A stretch of 64,000 nt of DNA from Pseudolysinimonas_A sp039912695 (GCF_039912695.1 NZ_JBDSPJ010000012.1:1-64000), one strand, 5' to 3'. Positions 25,485 to 34,097 are shown, counted from the first letter of the stretch. Program-made: numbers and translations. The notes: a model not told the origin generated them from the letters alone.

Positions 25485-26444
25485 CTACAGACCGGAGTAG
25501 GCGTGCAGACCGGCGAAGAACAGGTTGACGACGGTGAAGTTGAACATCACGGCCGCGAATCCGATGATCGCGAGCACCGCCGAACGGCTCCCGCGCCAGC
25601 CGCGCGTTGCGCGGGCGTGGATGTAGCCGGCGAAGACGACCCAGATCACGAAGGTCCAGACCTCTTTGGTGTCCCAGCCCCAGTAGCGACCCCAGGCGTG
25701 TTCGGCCCAGATCGCGCCGCAGATGAGGGTGAAGGTCCACAGCACGAAGCCGATCACGATGACCCGATAGGCGAGACGTTCCAGGTTCTCTGACGACGGG
25801 ATGGTGCGAAACAGGGTGAGCCGCTTGAAGTGACCGGCTTCCCGCCGGCTCTGCACGAGTTGCGCGACCGAGATACCGGCGCCGAGCGAGAAGAAGCCGG
25901 TGCCCATGATGGCCATCAGCACGTGGATGACGAGCCACGCCGACTGAAGTGCCGGCGGGAGGGGGACGACATCCACGTAGAAGTTGGCGGTCGCGAGCGT
26001 CATCAGGATCAGCGCGAGCCCGAGCACGTAGACGCCGAGGAAGCGCAGGTCTTTCCAGAGGTTCGCGAACAGGAAGACCCCGACGATGATGCCGGTGCCG
26101 GTCATCGCGAACTCGAACATGTTCGCCCACGGCACGCGTTCTGCCGCAACTCCGCGCATGACGATCGCGGCCACATGCACCACCCAACCGACAGCAGTCA
26201 GGGCAAGGGCTGTGCGGGCATAGCGGCTGGCGCTGGCGGTGGGAACGGCGGGCGGCGCGTCGACCTTTTCCAGCACCGCGGTCGAACCCGCCGAGGCGGC
26301 GACCTCGGAATGAACACGGGATGCCGCCACCGGCGCCGCGGACCGCTTACCCAGGTCGAGCACGAACACCACGAACGCGATCGCGTAAACCACGGCCGCC
26401 GAATAGACGCCCACGAGGGACCAGGCGGCGAGGGTCTCGGTCAT
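25485..26444 (-). CDS. ccsB: cytochrome c biogenesis protein CcsB (ResC)
   Basis: A 319-residue integral membrane protein of System II cytochrome c maturation that carries haem across the membrane together with ResB. The haem-handling motif is WGRYWGWDTKEVWTFVIW. About eight membrane segments and several conserved histidines (for example WLVIHVLMAIMG) are visible. The start overlaps the resB stop by 4 bases. Last gene of the operon. Confidence 0.93.
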   Translation of the reverse strand: MTETLAAWSLVGVYSAAVVYAIAFVVFVLDLGKRSAAPVAASRVHSEVAASAGSTAVLEKVDAPPAVPTASASRYARTALALTAVGWVVHVAAIVMRGVAAERVPWANMFEFAMTGTGIIVGVFLFANLWKDLRFLGVYVLGLALILMTLATANFYVDVVPLPPALQSAWLVIHVLMAIMGTGFFSLGAGISVAQLVQSRREAGHFKRLTLFRTIPSSENLERLAYRVIVIGFVLWTFTLICGAIWAEHAWGRYWGWDTKEVWTFVIWVVFAGYIHARATRGWRGSRSAVLAIIGFAAVMFNFTVVNLFFAGLHAYSGL

Positions 26445-28030
26445 GAGCTCATCCTACGTTCGAGGGCGTCGGCGTGTGCCTGTGCCATTTCGGTGACGGC
26501 GCTCGCGAGGCCGGCATCCTCACCGCGGGCAAGTCCCGCGTACTCGAGGCGTGATCCGTCGGACCCCGGTGTGACCTTGATCCACATCCGACGTCGCGAG
26601 ATGAAGAGGCTGGTCAGCAGCCCGAGCACCGCCGCGATGACGAAGCCGAGCACGAACAGTTGCGTCGGATCGTGGTGGATGTCGATGCCGATGTAGCGCG
26701 CGACGCCGACCAACTCGATGCTGCCCATCCCGTCGGGCAGGTCCACGATTTGGCCGGGCGTCAGCGTGAGAGCGTCGGTGGCCCCTGCGATCTGCTGGAG
26801 GTTGGTCGTGTCGAGGTTGTAGACGTTGCCATTGCGACCCTCGTCGACCCCGAGATCGCCGCGGTAAACCAGCAGGGTGAGCAGCGCGTTGTCGCCGAGA
26901 TTCGGGGAGAACGACTGAAGCGACCCGTCTCTCGACGTGTACGGATCCGGGTAGAAGAAGCCCTGCATCCCGAGCTGCGCCGACAGACCGTCGGTGACCT
27001 TGACGACGCCGCCGCTGCGGAGGTTGCCGTCGAGCGCGAGGAACGGCACCGCCTGGCGGTACACCTCGACGCCGGCGGGATTGCGGATCGAGACGACCGG
27101 CGCATAACCGTTGCCTTGGAGATAGACCTGCGCGCCGCCGATCTCGAGCGGTGAGTTCACCTTCAGAGTCGCCGGCGCCCAGTCGCCGCCGGGCGTTCGG
27201 GTGCTCAGGCTCGCCGTGAAGTCGCGCGGATGCCACACCCCGTCACTCTCGAACGAGTACACGGAATCAAAATGGTCGAGCCGCAGCGAGAACGGGGCGA
27301 GCGAGGTGTCCTGGTCGAACCAGGTGCCCGGGTGGAACGAGTCGTAGTCGGCCAGCACGTTAGTGAACGGTTCATCCTGCAGAAGCACGCGCTGCCCGGT
27401 GTAGCCAAGTCCGCCGCCGATCGCAACCGACGCGAGCACCCCGACCAGCGCCGTGTGGAACACCAGGTTGCCCGTCTCACGCAGGTAGCCGCGTTCGCCC
27501 GAGATGGAGTCGCCGTATCGCTCGACCCGGTAGCCCTGTGCTTTCAGAACCCGCCGTGCCTCGAGAACGGCGGTCTCGGCATCCAGGGTCGTGGTCAGTT
27601 CCGTGAAGCCCACCAGACGCGCTAGACGCGCGGGAGTCTTCGGCGGCTTCGCGATCAGCGCCTCGAAGTGATGCCGAGCGCGCGGGATGATGCAGCCGAT
27701 CAGCGAGACAAACAGCAGCAGATAGATGGCCGCGAACCACGGCGACGAAAAGGTGCTGAACAGTCCGAACGAGTCGAGCACCTTGAACAGGTCGGGATTC
27801 TTCGCCTGATACTGCAGAACGCCGTTCGGGTCGGAACTGCGTTGCGGCACGAGCGATCCCGGCACGGCGGCGAGCGCCAGCATGAGCAGCAGCACGAGCG
27901 CCGTGCGCATACTCGTCAGTTGCCGCCAGAGGAAGCGGGCGAACCCGATCGGCCCGAGACGGGGGTTTTCCGCGGGGCGAGACTCCATCGGGTCGACGTC
28001 TATGGCATCAGAGGGGCGTGATGAAGCCAC
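26441..28030 (-). CDS. resB: cytochrome c biogenesis protein ResB (Ccs1)
   Basis: A 529-residue membrane protein, the System II partner of CcsB. An N-terminal membrane block (LTSMRTALVLLLMLALAAVPGSLVPQR, with the family's PGSLVPQR) is followed by further segments and a large external domain. A last membrane segment lies near residue 455 (LFVLGFVIAAVLGLLTSLFI). GTG 28030 overlaps the ccdA stop by 23 bases; ATG 27988 is an alternative that removes 14 residues. Confidence 0.9.
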   Translation of the reverse strand: MASSRPSDAIDVDPMESRPAENPRLGPIGFARFLWRQLTSMRTALVLLLMLALAAVPGSLVPQRSSDPNGVLQYQAKNPDLFKVLDSFGLFSTFSSPWFAAIYLLLFVSLIGCIIPRARHHFEALIAKPPKTPARLARLVGFTELTTTLDAETAVLEARRVLKAQGYRVERYGDSISGERGYLRETGNLVFHTALVGVLASVAIGGGLGYTGQRVLLQDEPFTNVLADYDSFHPGTWFDQDTSLAPFSLRLDHFDSVYSFESDGVWHPRDFTASLSTRTPGGDWAPATLKVNSPLEIGGAQVYLQGNGYAPVVSIRNPAGVEVYRQAVPFLALDGNLRSGGVVKVTDGLSAQLGMQGFFYPDPYTSRDGSLQSFSPNLGDNALLTLLVYRGDLGVDEGRNGNVYNLDTTNLQQIAGATDALTLTPGQIVDLPDGMGSIELVGVARYIGIDIHHDPTQLFVLGFVIAAVLGLLTSLFISRRRMWIKVTPGSDGSRLEYAGLARGEDAGLASAVTEMAQAHADALERRMSS

Positions 28031-28736
28031 CGATCACCGCCTGGAACTCGGAGATCAGCAGATTCCAGATCCCGGTGACGAGCAGAACACCGATGACGAT
28101 CAGCAGCACGCCGCCGATGATGTTGATGAGCCGGATGTGGCGCTTTACCCACGCAATCGATGAGCCGACCCAGCCAAACCCGAGCGCAACCAGCACGAAC
28201 GGGATGCCCAGGCCGATACAGAACGCCGCCGCCAGCAGCACGGCGCGCACCGGGTCGAACCCCGAGAGCAGAAAGACCGTCGACATCGTCGGGCCGATGC
28301 ACGGCGTCCAGCCCAGGGCGAACACGACGCCCAGGAGCGGAGCGCCGATCAGGCCCATCCGCGGCTGCCACGTCGGTTTGATCGTGCGCTGCAGGAACGT
28401 CACCTGCCCGATGAAAACGAACCCGAGCAGGATGATCACCGCCCCGCCGATGCGCTGCAACAGGTCGGCGTAGTCGAGGAAGAACCGACCGGCTGTCGCG
28501 CCCAGAAAGTTGACCGCGATGAAGATGACGCTGAAACCGAGGATGAACAGCAGCGCGCCAGCGACCATGCGGCCGCGAGTTCGTTCGGCGCCGCTCGCAA
28601 TGCCGCTGACGTAGCCGAGGTAGCCCGGAACCAGCGGCAGCACGCACGGCGACAGGAACGACAGCAGCCCGGCCGCGATCGCAATCGGGAGGGCGAACCA
28701 GAGTCCGCCGTCGGCGATGATGCTTCCGATGTTCAT
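28008..28736 (-). CDS. ccdA: cytochrome c biogenesis protein CcdA
   Basis: A 242-residue six-helix membrane protein that passes reducing power from cytoplasmic thioredoxin to external thioredoxin-like proteins such as ResA. Both redox cysteines are visible, in LSPCVLPLVPGYLGY and LGWTPCIGPTMS. It starts inside the resA stop (4-base overlap). Confidence 0.94.
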   Translation of the reverse strand: MNIGSIIADGGLWFALPIAIAAGLLSFLSPCVLPLVPGYLGYVSGIASGAERTRGRMVAGALLFILGFSVIFIAVNFLGATAGRFFLDYADLLQRIGGAVIILLGFVFIGQVTFLQRTIKPTWQPRMGLIGAPLLGVVFALGWTPCIGPTMSTVFLLSGFDPVRAVLLAAAFCIGLGIPFVLVALGFGWVGSSIAWVKRHIRLINIIGGVLLIVIGVLLVTGIWNLLISEFQAVIGGFITPL

Positions 28737-29302
28737 TCCGCGAGCACGGCGTCGAGGATGTCGGCGAGCGTCGTCTGGCTGGGCAACTGTCCCGAGATGC
28801 GGGCGGCCACGCGACCCTTCGCGTCGAGTACGAGCGTGGTCGGTACCGCGGCAGGCGGAACGTTTTCCGCGAACGCGCTCAGCACATCCCGAGTGGTCGC
28901 ATCGAGGATCGAGTCATAGCTGACGCCGTACGTCGTCTCGAAAGACTTCGCCGTCGGGGCCGAGTCGCGCGTGTTGACTCCGATGAAGGTGACGGTGTCG
29001 AGGTACTCCTGGTGCACAGCCTCGAGGTCGGGGGATTCGACCCGGCAGGGCGGACATCCGGCGTACCAGAAGTTGAGCACCACAACTCCGGAAAGGGTGG
29101 CGCTGTCGACGCGGTCGCCCTCGACGGTGTCGCCCGCGTACGCGATCGAGCCGGCGCGGTCTGCCGCCGGGATGATCAGCACACTGCCGTCGCCCGAGAT
29201 GTAGCCTCCGTTGCCGGGCTGACCGGCCAAGCCGTCGGCCGACGTGCAGCCGGCGAGCAGGAGGGTCGCGGCGGCCACGACAACCGCGATGCGGCGGTTC
29301 AC
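28733..29302 (-). CDS. resA: TlpA/ResA-like thioredoxin lipoprotein
   Basis: A 189-residue exported thiol oxidoreductase that keeps apocytochrome c cysteines reduced. Lipobox LLLAGC near residue 18; the thioredoxin active site is FWYAGCPPCRVESPD. The later AVPTTLVLDAKGRVAARISG contains the cis-proline. It starts in the stop of the histidine-phosphatase gene (4-base overlap). Confidence 0.92.
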   Translation of the reverse strand: MNRRIAVVVAAATLLLAGCTSADGLAGQPGNGGYISGDGSVLIIPAADRAGSIAYAGDTVEGDRVDSATLSGVVVLNFWYAGCPPCRVESPDLEAVHQEYLDTVTFIGVNTRDSAPTAKSFETTYGVSYDSILDATTRDVLSAFAENVPPAAVPTTLVLDAKGRVAARISGQLPSQTTLADILDAVLAE

Positions 29303-29931
29303 ACCGCACCCGTGTCGATTGCGCCGGTCAGTAGTTCAGCGGCGGGCTCCGCGTAGGAGACCTCAACGAAGGTGTCGCCCCGGCGGGCGAGAGTCGTGAT
29401 GCTCGACAGGGCGCAGCGACGCCGACTCGGGTTGTGCGGCAACGGCTTGCGGGCGACGCTGAGCGCCACCATCCAAATCGGTGCCTGATGACTGACCAGC
29501 ACGACCTCGCCGCCGTCGACGGCCGCCCAGTGATCGCTGATAGCCGCCATCATCCGGCGGCGAATACTCGTGAACGGCTCGCCCCACGACGGTCGAAGCG
29601 GGTTGAGGAAGTACGGCCAGATTCGCGGGTCGCGCGGGATGTCGCGCCGCAGGTTGAGACCCTCGAAGCGGTTGGTCGGCTCGATCAACCGGGGCTCGAG
29701 CTCAAGCTCGAGCTGGAAGCGCTCGATCCACGGTGCGGCACTCTCCTGAGCGCGCTGCAACGGACTCGAGACCACGCTGCGGATGTCTCGACCGGCCAGC
29801 GAATCGGCCGCAGCCTTCGCCATCAGTGCGCCACGATCGCTGAGGCCGAAGCCGTCGAGGCGTCCGTAGAGCACTCCGTGCGGGTTCTCAACCTCGCCAT
29901 GCCGCACCAGATGGATGAGGTCGGCAGGCAC
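29299..29931 (-). CDS. histidine phosphatase family protein
   Basis: A 210-residue phosphatase of the phosphoglycerate-mutase-like superfamily. The catalytic LVRHGEVENP lies near residue 10; the second histidine is in VLVSHQAPIW. Usually annotated as a broad phosphatase, not a glycolytic mutase. It leads the System II operon, a common arrangement in actinobacteria, but a role in cytochrome maturation is unproved. GTG 29931 lies 7 bases after TAAGCT. Confidence 0.87.
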   Translation of the reverse strand: MPADLIHLVRHGEVENPHGVLYGRLDGFGLSDRGALMAKAAADSLAGRDIRSVVSSPLQRAQESAAPWIERFQLELELEPRLIEPTNRFEGLNLRRDIPRDPRIWPYFLNPLRPSWGEPFTSIRRRMMAAISDHWAAVDGGEVVLVSHQAPIWMVALSVARKPLPHNPSRRRCALSSITTLARRGDTFVEVSYAEPAAELLTGAIDTGAV

Positions 29932-29938
29932 GATGTCG

Positions 29939-29944
29939 AGCTTA
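29939..29944 (-). promoter_or_regulatory. -10 box (TAAGCT) of the cytochrome c maturation operon
   Basis: TAAGCT on the minus strand, 7 bases before GTG 29931; divergent from the aspS promoter. Confidence 0.5.
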
Positions 29945-29972
29945 CGAGCCCAGCGGCTGTGGGAACGCCCCG

Positions 29973-29978
29973 TAAACT
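29973..29978 (+). promoter_or_regulatory. -10 box (TAAACT) of aspS
   Basis: TAAACT, 8 bases before GTG 29987. Confidence 0.5.
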
Positions 29979-29986
29979 CGGGGACC

Positions 29987-31309
29987 GTGACTCACCGCAC
30001 TCTCATCAAAGACCTTCCCGCCGCGATCGATGGACCCGTTCGGGTCGCCGGCTGGGTCGACACCGTGCGCGATCAGAAGAAAATCCAGTTCGTCGTGTTG
30101 CGCGACGAGTCCGGTGCGGCCCAGATGCTGCACCTGCGCACCGACGTCGAAGAGGGGTCGGAACCTGACGCCGTCGCCGCGATCATCTCGGGTCTGACTG
30201 CCGGCACCTTCGTGTCGGTCGAAGGCGAACTCAAGCACGACGAACGCGTGAAACTCGGCGGCCTTGAGGTTGTCATCGGCGCGATCGACGTCGCCGCGGC
30301 CGCGCTCGACTCCCCGATCGCCGACGACTCATCAATCGACAAGCGTCTCGACTGGCGTTTTCTCGACCTGCGTCGTCCGGAGCAAAACCTGACCTTCCGA
30401 GTGCAGACCACCCTGCTGCACGCGATGCGCACCTGGTGGGTCGAGCACGACTTCATCGAAATCCACACCCCGAAGCTAATGGCGTCGGCTTCCGAGAGCC
30501 GAGCCGAGCTGTTCGAGGTCGAGTACTTCGAGACCAAGGCGTATCTGGCGCAGAGCCCGCAGTTCTTCAAGCAGATGGCGCAGCCCGCCGGGTTCGGCAA
30601 GGTGTTCGAGGTCGCTCCCGCTTTCCGCGCCGACCCCTCGTTCACCTCCCGGCACGCGACCGAGTTCATCTCGGTCGATGCCGAGATCTCGTGGGTGGAA
30701 TCTCACGACGACGTGATGGCGATGCACGAGCAGCTGCTGGTCGCCGCGCTGACGGCCGTCAAAGAGAAGCACGGCGCCGAGATCGAAGCAGCATTCGGGG
30801 TGCCGGTGACTGTTCCGACGCTGCCGTTTCCCCGCATCCCGCTCGCTGAGGCACACAGCATCCTGAACTCTCGCGGCTACACGGTTCCGCGTGCTGACGG
30901 CGACCTCGACCCCGAAGGCGAACGCCGACTGGCCGAGTACGTGAAAGAGGAGTACGGCCACGAATTCGTGTTCGTCACCGACTACGCCGTCGGCATCCGG
31001 CCGTTTTATCACATGCGTCACGCCGACGACCCAACGCTCACCAACAGCTACGACCTGCTGTTCAACGGCACCGAGATCTCGACCGGAGCGCAGCGCGAGC
31101 ACCGCGTGGATGTCCTCGAAGTACAGGCGCGCGAGAAGGGTGTCGATCCCGAAGAGCTCGGGTTCTACTTCGACTTCTTCCGCTACGGCGTGCCGCCGCA
31201 CGGCGGATTCGGGATGGGGCTCTCGCGCGTGATCATGCTGCTGCTGCACCAGCCCTCGATCCGCGAGGTGACCTACCTCTTCCGCGGCCCCAACCGTCTG
31301 CTGCCCTAG
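29987..31309 (+). CDS. aspS: aspartyl-tRNA synthetase, archaeal/eukaryal-type
   Basis: A 440-residue class IIb synthetase that charges tRNA-Asp. An N-terminal OB-fold (VRVAGWVDTVRDQKKIQFVVLRDESG) is followed by the catalytic core: motif 2 VFEVAPAFRADPSFTSRHATEF and motif 3 GGFGMGLSRVIMLLL. It lacks the ~150-residue insertion (GAD) domain of the usual bacterial enzyme (~590 residues) and ends in TYLFRGPNRLLP, so it belongs to the archaeal-type group. Many of those are non-discriminating and also charge tRNA-Asn. GTG 29987 lies 8 bases after TAAACT. Confidence 0.9.
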   Translation: MTHRTLIKDLPAAIDGPVRVAGWVDTVRDQKKIQFVVLRDESGAAQMLHLRTDVEEGSEPDAVAAIISGLTAGTFVSVEGELKHDERVKLGGLEVVIGAIDVAAAALDSPIADDSSIDKRLDWRFLDLRRPEQNLTFRVQTTLLHAMRTWWVEHDFIEIHTPKLMASASESRAELFEVEYFETKAYLAQSPQFFKQMAQPAGFGKVFEVAPAFRADPSFTSRHATEFISVDAEISWVESHDDVMAMHEQLLVAALTAVKEKHGAEIEAAFGVPVTVPTLPFPRIPLAEAHSILNSRGYTVPRADGDLDPEGERRLAEYVKEEYGHEFVFVTDYAVGIRPFYHMRHADDPTLTNSYDLLFNGTEISTGAQREHRVDVLEVQAREKGVDPEELGFYFDFFRYGVPPHGGFGMGLSRVIMLLLHQPSIREVTYLFRGPNRLLP

Positions 31310-31390
31310 GGCTCCACGCACCCGATGCGGCGCGTACGCGGCTTCGCGCGCGCCAAACGGTCCACCCGAAGCCTTCATCCGGGCCGATTG

Positions 31391-31421
31391 GTGAACGCGA
31401 AGCCCAAAGTTTCGCGTTCAC
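31391..31421 (+). terminator. hairpin downstream of aspS
   Basis: GTGAACGCGAA and TTCGCGTTCAC form an 11-bp perfect stem with a 9-base loop, 80 bases past aspS, without a T tract. It may serve both convergent genes. Confidence 0.55.
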
Positions 31422-31446
31422 GACCCTGCGGACGTCGAGGCGTGGT

Positions 31447-31626
31447 TTAGGTGAGGTCTTCGACCTTTGCGGCGCCGGCGTTCTTCATGACCGACTCGAT
31501 GGCGTTCTTCGCCGACGCCTTCGCCGCGTAGTTCTCACTCACGGCGAGCGTTTGTCCGTTGGCGGCGACGATCCGCCAGAAGAAGGGCTGAGTCGTGCTC
31601 TTGCCCTTGACGATCTGGAACTTCAT
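31447..31626 (-). CDS. DUF1508 (YegP-like) protein
   Basis: A 59-residue protein starting MKFQIVKGKSTTQPFFWRI and continuing VAANGQTLAVSENYAAKASA...KNAIESVMKNA. It consists of one DUF1508 repeat (Escherichia coli YegP has two): a small beta-sheet with a helix. The ATG follows GAGGAGG at good distance. Members are stress-associated, but their activity is unknown. Confidence 0.88.
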   Translation of the reverse strand: MKFQIVKGKSTTQPFFWRIVAANGQTLAVSENYAAKASAKNAIESVMKNAGAAKVEDLT

Positions 31627-31680
31627 GGTGGCCTCCTCAGGCGTCCTTGCGTTACCGGAGCCTACGCCTCGGAGGTTAAA

Positions 31681-31980
31681 TCAGACCTCGAAATCGACAC
31701 ACGATCGCGAGGCGACGACCGTCTTCATCCACGCCGCCACCACGACATGGTCGGGGTGCTCCAGGTACCGATCGAGAGCGTCAGCGTCGACGAAGTCGGA
31801 CTCGAGAACGGCATCCCAGTTGCTCGAGTTGTCGCCGAGGTCGACCGAGACGGTCAGCGACTCGAGGCCGTCGATCAACGGCACGAGCGCTTCGAGGCGA
31901 CTTCTGATGCCAGCGGCATCCATCGCCTTCTGGTGGGGATCTTCAGCGGCGAGCTTCCACATGACGAGGTGACGAATCAC
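31681..31980 (-). CDS. Dabb (stress-responsive alpha/beta barrel) family protein
   Basis: A 99-residue protein with the Dabb pattern: a first strand IRHLVMWKL, a helix, LTVSVDLGDNSSNWDAVLESDF, and a C-terminal helix-strand with EHPDHVVVAAWMKTVVASR. These dimeric barrels bind small hydrophobic ligands. Its ATG overlaps the stop of the glutaredoxin-like gene (4 bases), so the two are coupled. Confidence 0.85.
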   Translation of the reverse strand: MIRHLVMWKLAAEDPHQKAMDAAGIRSRLEALVPLIDGLESLTVSVDLGDNSSNWDAVLESDFVDADALDRYLEHPDHVVVAAWMKTVVASRSCVDFEV

Positions 31981-32219
31981 GAGAGCGCCTTTCTGAGTCG
32001 TGCGGGATCGACCCGCCAGATGGTGTGCACCCGATCATCCAGCAGCACGACCGGGATTTCCTCGACGTATGAGGCGAAAAGATCGGGGTCATCGAGGATC
32101 GACTGCTCGTCAAACACAACGCCGGGAAACTCGGTGAGAACCTCAGCAATCGTCGCGCGGGCGTCGTCGCACAGGTGGCAATCCGGCTTCGAGACCAGGG
32201 TGAGTCGAGCGCCGGACAC
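31977..32219 (-). CDS. glutaredoxin-like protein (DUF836)
   Basis: An 80-residue thioredoxin-fold protein with the redox motif KPDCHLCDDA near the N-terminus and the cis-proline in EEIPVVLLDD. A likely dithiol oxidoreductase. GTG 32219 lies 6 bases after TACGCT on the minus strand. Confidence 0.85.
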   Translation of the reverse strand: MSGARLTLVSKPDCHLCDDARATIAEVLTEFPGVVFDEQSILDDPDLFASYVEEIPVVLLDDRVHTIWRVDPARLRKALS

Positions 32220-32225
32220 GGTTCC

Positions 32226-32231
32226 AGCGTA
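32226..32231 (-). promoter_or_regulatory. -10 box (TACGCT) of the glutaredoxin-Dabb unit
   Basis: TACGCT on the minus strand, 6 bases before GTG 32219. Confidence 0.45.
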
Positions 32232-32240
32232 GGGGCCAGC

Positions 32241-32246
32241 TACCAT
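32241..32246 (+). promoter_or_regulatory. -10 box (TACCAT) of the HAD phosphatase gene
   Basis: TACCAT, 6 bases before GTG 32253. Confidence 0.5.
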
Positions 32247-32252
32247 GGGGCA

Positions 32253-33032
32253 GTGCCCGAGGAGACCTCCCCCACCCCGAGCGACCGGCCGATCATCGCC
32301 TTCTTCGACGTCGACAACACTCTGATGCGAGGAACGAGCCTGTTCCACCTCGGTCGCGAAGCTTGGGCGCGCAAGATCATCGGGTTCCGGCAGATCGCCC
32401 TGTTCGCCTGGCAGCAGCGCCGTTTTATCTCGATCGGCGAGAACCTGGAGCACCTCGACACCGCCCGTGATCGTGCCCTCGGTCTCGCCGCAGGACACAC
32501 TGTCGTGGAGATACAGCAGCTCGCCGAGCACATCTGGGAGCACGGCATCAAGAAGCGGCTCTACCCGCGCACGGTTGGCTTGACGCAAGAGCACATCGCG
32601 AAGGGCCACGAGGTGTGGCTCGTTTCGGCGACCCCGGTTGAGATCGGCGCCGTCATGGCGAAGCACCTCGGCCTCACCGGGGCGCTGGGAACCGTCGTGG
32701 AAGCGGTCGACGGCGTCTATACCGGCAAACTCGCTGGCCACACCTTGCACGGCGAACGCAAGGCCGACGCCGCCCGCGACCTCGCAGCGGCGGCGAAAGC
32801 CGACCTCGCCGATTGCTGGGCCTACAGCGACAGTCGCAACGACATCCCGCTGCTCGAGATGGTGGGCAACCCGGTCGTGGTGAATCCGGATGCCACCCTC
32901 GCCGCGCACGCGAAAGAGCACGGCTGGCCGGTTTTGAGACTCACCCCCGGCAGCATCCGAGATGCCCGCCGTCGAGTGCGAAAAGAGGCGAAGCGCGTGC
33001 GGACCAAAGCCCGCCGACTCCCCGCTTCTTAA
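32253..33032 (+). CDS. HAD-IB family hydrolase (SerB-like)
   Basis: A 259-residue phosphatase of the HAD IB subfamily. Motif I is AFFDVDNTLMRG, with the nucleophile and acid/base aspartates; motif II is in WLVSATPVEIG; the later KADAARDLAAAAKADLADCWAYSDSRNDIPLLEMVG supplies motifs III and IV. Substrates in this group include phosphoserine and phospholipid head groups; which applies is unclear. The tail (RDARRRVRKEAKRVRTKARR) is very basic. The GTG lies 6 bases after a -10 box; longer readings start inside the divergent gene. Confidence 0.88.
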   Translation: MPEETSPTPSDRPIIAFFDVDNTLMRGTSLFHLGREAWARKIIGFRQIALFAWQQRRFISIGENLEHLDTARDRALGLAAGHTVVEIQQLAEHIWEHGIKKRLYPRTVGLTQEHIAKGHEVWLVSATPVEIGAVMAKHLGLTGALGTVVEAVDGVYTGKLAGHTLHGERKADAARDLAAAAKADLADCWAYSDSRNDIPLLEMVGNPVVVNPDATLAAHAKEHGWPVLRLTPGSIRDARRRVRKEAKRVRTKARRLPAS

Positions 33033-33050
33033 AGCAGAGTTGCGCGGTGG

Positions 33051-33099
33051 GCCTCGGAAGTCAATCGGGGTAGGGGTCCCCGCTCTTGACTTCCGAGGC
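33051..33099. repeat. hairpin with conserved loop, copy A
   Basis: A perfect 14-bp stem GCCTCGGAAGTCAA (33051-33064) / TTGACTTCCGAGGC (33086-33099) encloses a 21-base loop containing GGGGTAGGGGTCCCCG. The loop and one neighbouring base (33064-33085) are identical to the reverse complement of 36327-36348, although the stems are unrelated. It sits between the convergent HAD and bS22 genes and could also end transcription. Confidence 0.85.
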
Positions 33100-33121
33100 G
33101 CGCCGCGCCACGACCCAGGAC

Positions 33122-33220
33122 TTACTTCTTGTTACGACGCTGGTGACGCGTCTTGCGCAGAAGCTTGCGGTGCTTCTTCTTCGCCATGCGCTTACGGCGC
33201 TTCTTGATGACAGAACCCAT
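33122..33220 (-). CDS. small ribosomal subunit protein bS22 (AURKAIP1/COX24 domain)
   Basis: A 32-residue, extremely basic protein: MGSVIKKRRKRMAKKKHRKL followed by LRKTRHQRRNKK. This is the actinobacterial protein identified as bS22 in mycobacterial ribosomes and is nearly invariant across the phylum. AGGTG precedes the ATG. Confidence 0.93.
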   Translation of the reverse strand: MGSVIKKRRKRMAKKKHRKLLRKTRHQRRNKK

Positions 33221-33289
33221 GTTCACCTCGTCTCGTCGTCAGGGCCATACCGGGCCCTCAACGAGCCGCAGAAATCACAAGTGGCGAGT

Positions 33290-33508
33290 CTACCCTGCTC
33301 GGTTGATGCGATTCGGCGCCTGCACCCCAGTCGGCAGTTCGACCGCAGCCGCGACTGCGGTCTCCGGGATGCGGTAGGAATGCCCGAAACGCACGGCCGG
33401 TAGTTCACCGGATCGCACCAGCCGGTAGACCGTCATCGACGACACGCGCATCAGCTCCGCCACCTCTGCAACGGTCAGAAAGCGCATGTCTTTCAGTGCG
33501 CTACCCAT
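33290..33508 (-). CDS. excisionase-type helix-turn-helix protein
   Basis: A 72-residue (65 if the inner ATG 33487 is used) DNA-binding protein with the MerR/excisionase winged-helix pattern LTVAEVAELMRVSSMTVYRLVRSGELPAVRFGHSYRIPETAV. It lies just upstream of bS22 on the same strand, a conserved neighbourhood in actinobacteria. Its target is unknown; it is probably a housekeeping regulator related to BldC-like proteins and not a phage excisionase. Confidence 0.85.
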   Translation of the reverse strand: MGSALKDMRFLTVAEVAELMRVSSMTVYRLVRSGELPAVRFGHSYRIPETAVAAAVELPTGVQAPNRINRAG

Positions 33509-33620
33509 GCCGGCTCCTGTGGATGATGGTGCTGATGTTAAAGCTGTTCGTTCGACCGTTCAGGTTACGGCTCCGCGCGCGCCGGTGTCTATGGCTGGTG
33601 TCGACGCCCGAACGAGGGCG

Positions 33621-34091
33621 TCAGTCGCCGCGGCCCCAGCGGGGAAGCTTCTCGACGACCCGCTTCTGCGCGCCCTGCAACTTCTCTTGGGCAGCATCAA
33701 GGGCAACGCGTGCCGAATGGGCGGCGCCCGCCGCGACCCGACCGACGCGGTCGCCCGCTTCGGCACCGGCCCAGGCGGCGAAGATCGTTGGGCCTGCATC
33801 CGGGTCGGCGTCGAGGTCGGCCATCGTGACCGGGGCCCCGCCCAGGAATGGCGCGAGCCAGGCATCCACTGCCCCCAGCGGGCCCACCCGTACGGCGTAG
33901 ATGCGGTTGCGACCGTCTTCGCGCACTGTCACGAGTTGGGCGTCGCGGAGTTGGGCGAGGTGTTTGGAGATCGTCGGCTGGGTCAGCCCGAGGGCCTCGA
34001 CGAGATCGCTGACCGTCGCCTCGCCGTCAAGCAGTCGGCGCAAGATGTCACGCCTCTTCGGTTCGGCGAGCACGTCGAAGATGTCAGCCAT
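33621..34091 (-). CDS. ArsR family transcriptional regulator
   Basis: A 156-residue winged-helix regulator: MADIFDVLAEPKRRDILRRLLDGEATVSDLVEALGLTQPTISKHLAQLRDAQLVTVREDGRNRIYAV. The C-terminal half is an unusual Ala-rich extension ending KLPRWGRGD. No obvious metal-binding cysteines are visible. ATG 34091 lies 6 bases after TACCCT. Divergent from the Trk genes. Confidence 0.88.
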   Translation of the reverse strand: MADIFDVLAEPKRRDILRRLLDGEATVSDLVEALGLTQPTISKHLAQLRDAQLVTVREDGRNRIYAVRVGPLGAVDAWLAPFLGGAPVTMADLDADPDAGPTIFAAWAGAEAGDRVGRVAAGAAHSARVALDAAQEKLQGAQKRVVEKLPRWGRGD

Positions 34092-34097
34092 CTGCTC

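Noticed and set aside
31385..31425. Hairpin after aspS as a further copy of the conserved-loop element
   Set aside because: Its 9-base loop shares nothing with the 22-base core; it looks like an ordinary terminator.
33290..33508. Prophage excisionase
   Set aside because: The helix-turn-helix is excisionase-like, but no integrase, attachment site or phage genes are nearby, and the position next to bS22 is a common chromosomal arrangement.
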